Positions 63,640 to 64,000 of a stretch of 64,000 bases of DNA are shown here, piece after piece. The DNA lies in NCBI GenBank assembly GCA_003220435.1, contig QHSL01000061.1, forward strand, positions 62,001 through 126,000, in the 5' to 3' direction. The notes beneath the pieces are model-generated. The model saw only the letters and a list, made by a program, of their open reading frames with translations. It was not told where the DNA came from and did not search any database. This stretch comes from Candidatus Rokuibacteriota bacterium. Its GTDB lineage: Bacteria; Methylomirabilota; Methylomirabilia; Rokubacteriales; CSP1-6. The translations under genes were made by a program, and so were the position numbers. How positions within the stretch are numbered: position 1 is the first letter of the stretch; each line of letters begins with the position of its first letter.

Positions 63640-64000
63640 CCGCCGAAAAGATCCTCACCCGGAGCTTCGAGCGGCCCGACTCCCACACGCTCGACGGGTA
63701 CCGGGCGAGCGGTGGCTACCAGGCGTGGCCCAAAGCGCAGGCGATGGAGCCCGCCGCCATCGTCGAAGAGGTCAAGGCCGCGAACCTCCGGGGGCTCGGC
63801 GGCGCTGGGTTCCCGACCGGCACGAAGTGGTCGTTCATCCCGAAGAATCATGCCGGTCCGGTGTACCTCGTCATCAACGCCGACGAGGGCGAGCCCGGAA
63901 CGTTCAAGGACCGCTACCTGCTCGAGCGCGACCCCCACGCCCTGATCGAGGGCATGCTGATCGCGGCGCGCGCGATCCGCTCCGCCACGGGCTTCGTCTA
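63636..64000 (+). CDS. nuoF: NADH-quinone oxidoreductase subunit F, partial (continues beyond window)
   Basis: The first 121 codons from GTG are visible. [19 protein letters not shown] is the NADH/FMN-binding glycine-rich loop and [15 protein letters not shown] the following signature. Its presence shows the second cluster encodes a NADH dehydrogenase module, which the first lacks. Confidence 0.95.
   Translation, partial: MTAEKILTRSFERPDSHTLDGYRASGGYQAWPKAQAMEPAAIVEEVKAANLRGLGGAGFPTGTKWSFIPKNHAGPVYLVINADEGEPGTFKDRYLLERDPHALIEGMLIAARAIRSATGFV

Overview
The window is GC-rich, gene-dense chromosomal DNA from a bacterium. GTG and TTG starts are frequent and adjacent genes often overlap by 4 bases. 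Two complex I clusters, an indolepyruvate:ferredoxin oxidoreductase, a Liv-type transporter, an AlkZ-like protein and two probable selenoproteins fit uncultured soil/sediment lineages such as Candidatus Rokubacteria/Methylomirabilota. That placement is inference from gene content; no rRNA or taxonomic marker was searched.

Layout. 1-12.3 kb: a partial small gene, an NrtS-like membrane protein, a peroxiredoxin with an in-frame UGA at the peroxidatic Cys, a MoxR/DUF58/TgpA operon, a serine hydrolase, an SDR, a haloacetate-dehalogenase-like hydrolase, a PPOX-family protein, a GGDEF cyclase, an AlkZ-like protein, and an AhpD-like protein with an in-frame UGA at the second Cys of CxxC. 12.3-20.7 kb: a RidA protein, a zinc-ribbon microprotein, an unknown gene, and a liv operon carrying a 671-bp tandem duplication (a livM/livH chimera) and two inserted cell-surface-type genes. 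20.7-26.1 kb: a glycosyltransferase pair, a secretin-like protein, an OmpA/Pal protein, a nuclease-domain protein and an NTF2-like protein. 26.3-31.7 kb: two tRNA genes, an HhH protein, iorAB and a REC-PilZ regulator.

31.7-42.3 kb holds an 11-subunit complex I (nuoABCDHIJKLMN) without the NADH module and with a NIPSNAP gene inside it. 42.7-44.0 kb holds a TetR/ECF sigma pair. 44.2-49.4 kb is the conserved rplU-rpmA-obgE-proB-proA-nadD-rsfS cluster. 49.5-58.6 kb carries a DksA-like protein, a LapB-like TPR protein, ComF, gap-pgk-tpiA-secG, a peptide ABC transporter and tRNA-Leu. 58.8-64.0 kb carries a small membrane protein, lipA and a second nuo cluster (ABCDE and the start of F) that does have the NADH-module genes.

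Working together, IorAB would produce reduced ferredoxin from amino-acid-derived 2-oxo acids. The 11-subunit complex I could accept electrons from such a carrier, while the second cluster looks like an ordinary NADH dehydrogenase. The two UGA genes each have a hairpin 12-13 nt after the UGA, as expected of bacterial SECIS elements, and both encode thiol-peroxidase-type folds. A 77-bp repeat sits at the start of three nuo genes, in frame each time, and a second dispersed repeat flanks the rplU-proB block. An extended -10 motif (TGnTAnnnT) recurs upstream of many genes, several so close that leaderless transcripts are likely.
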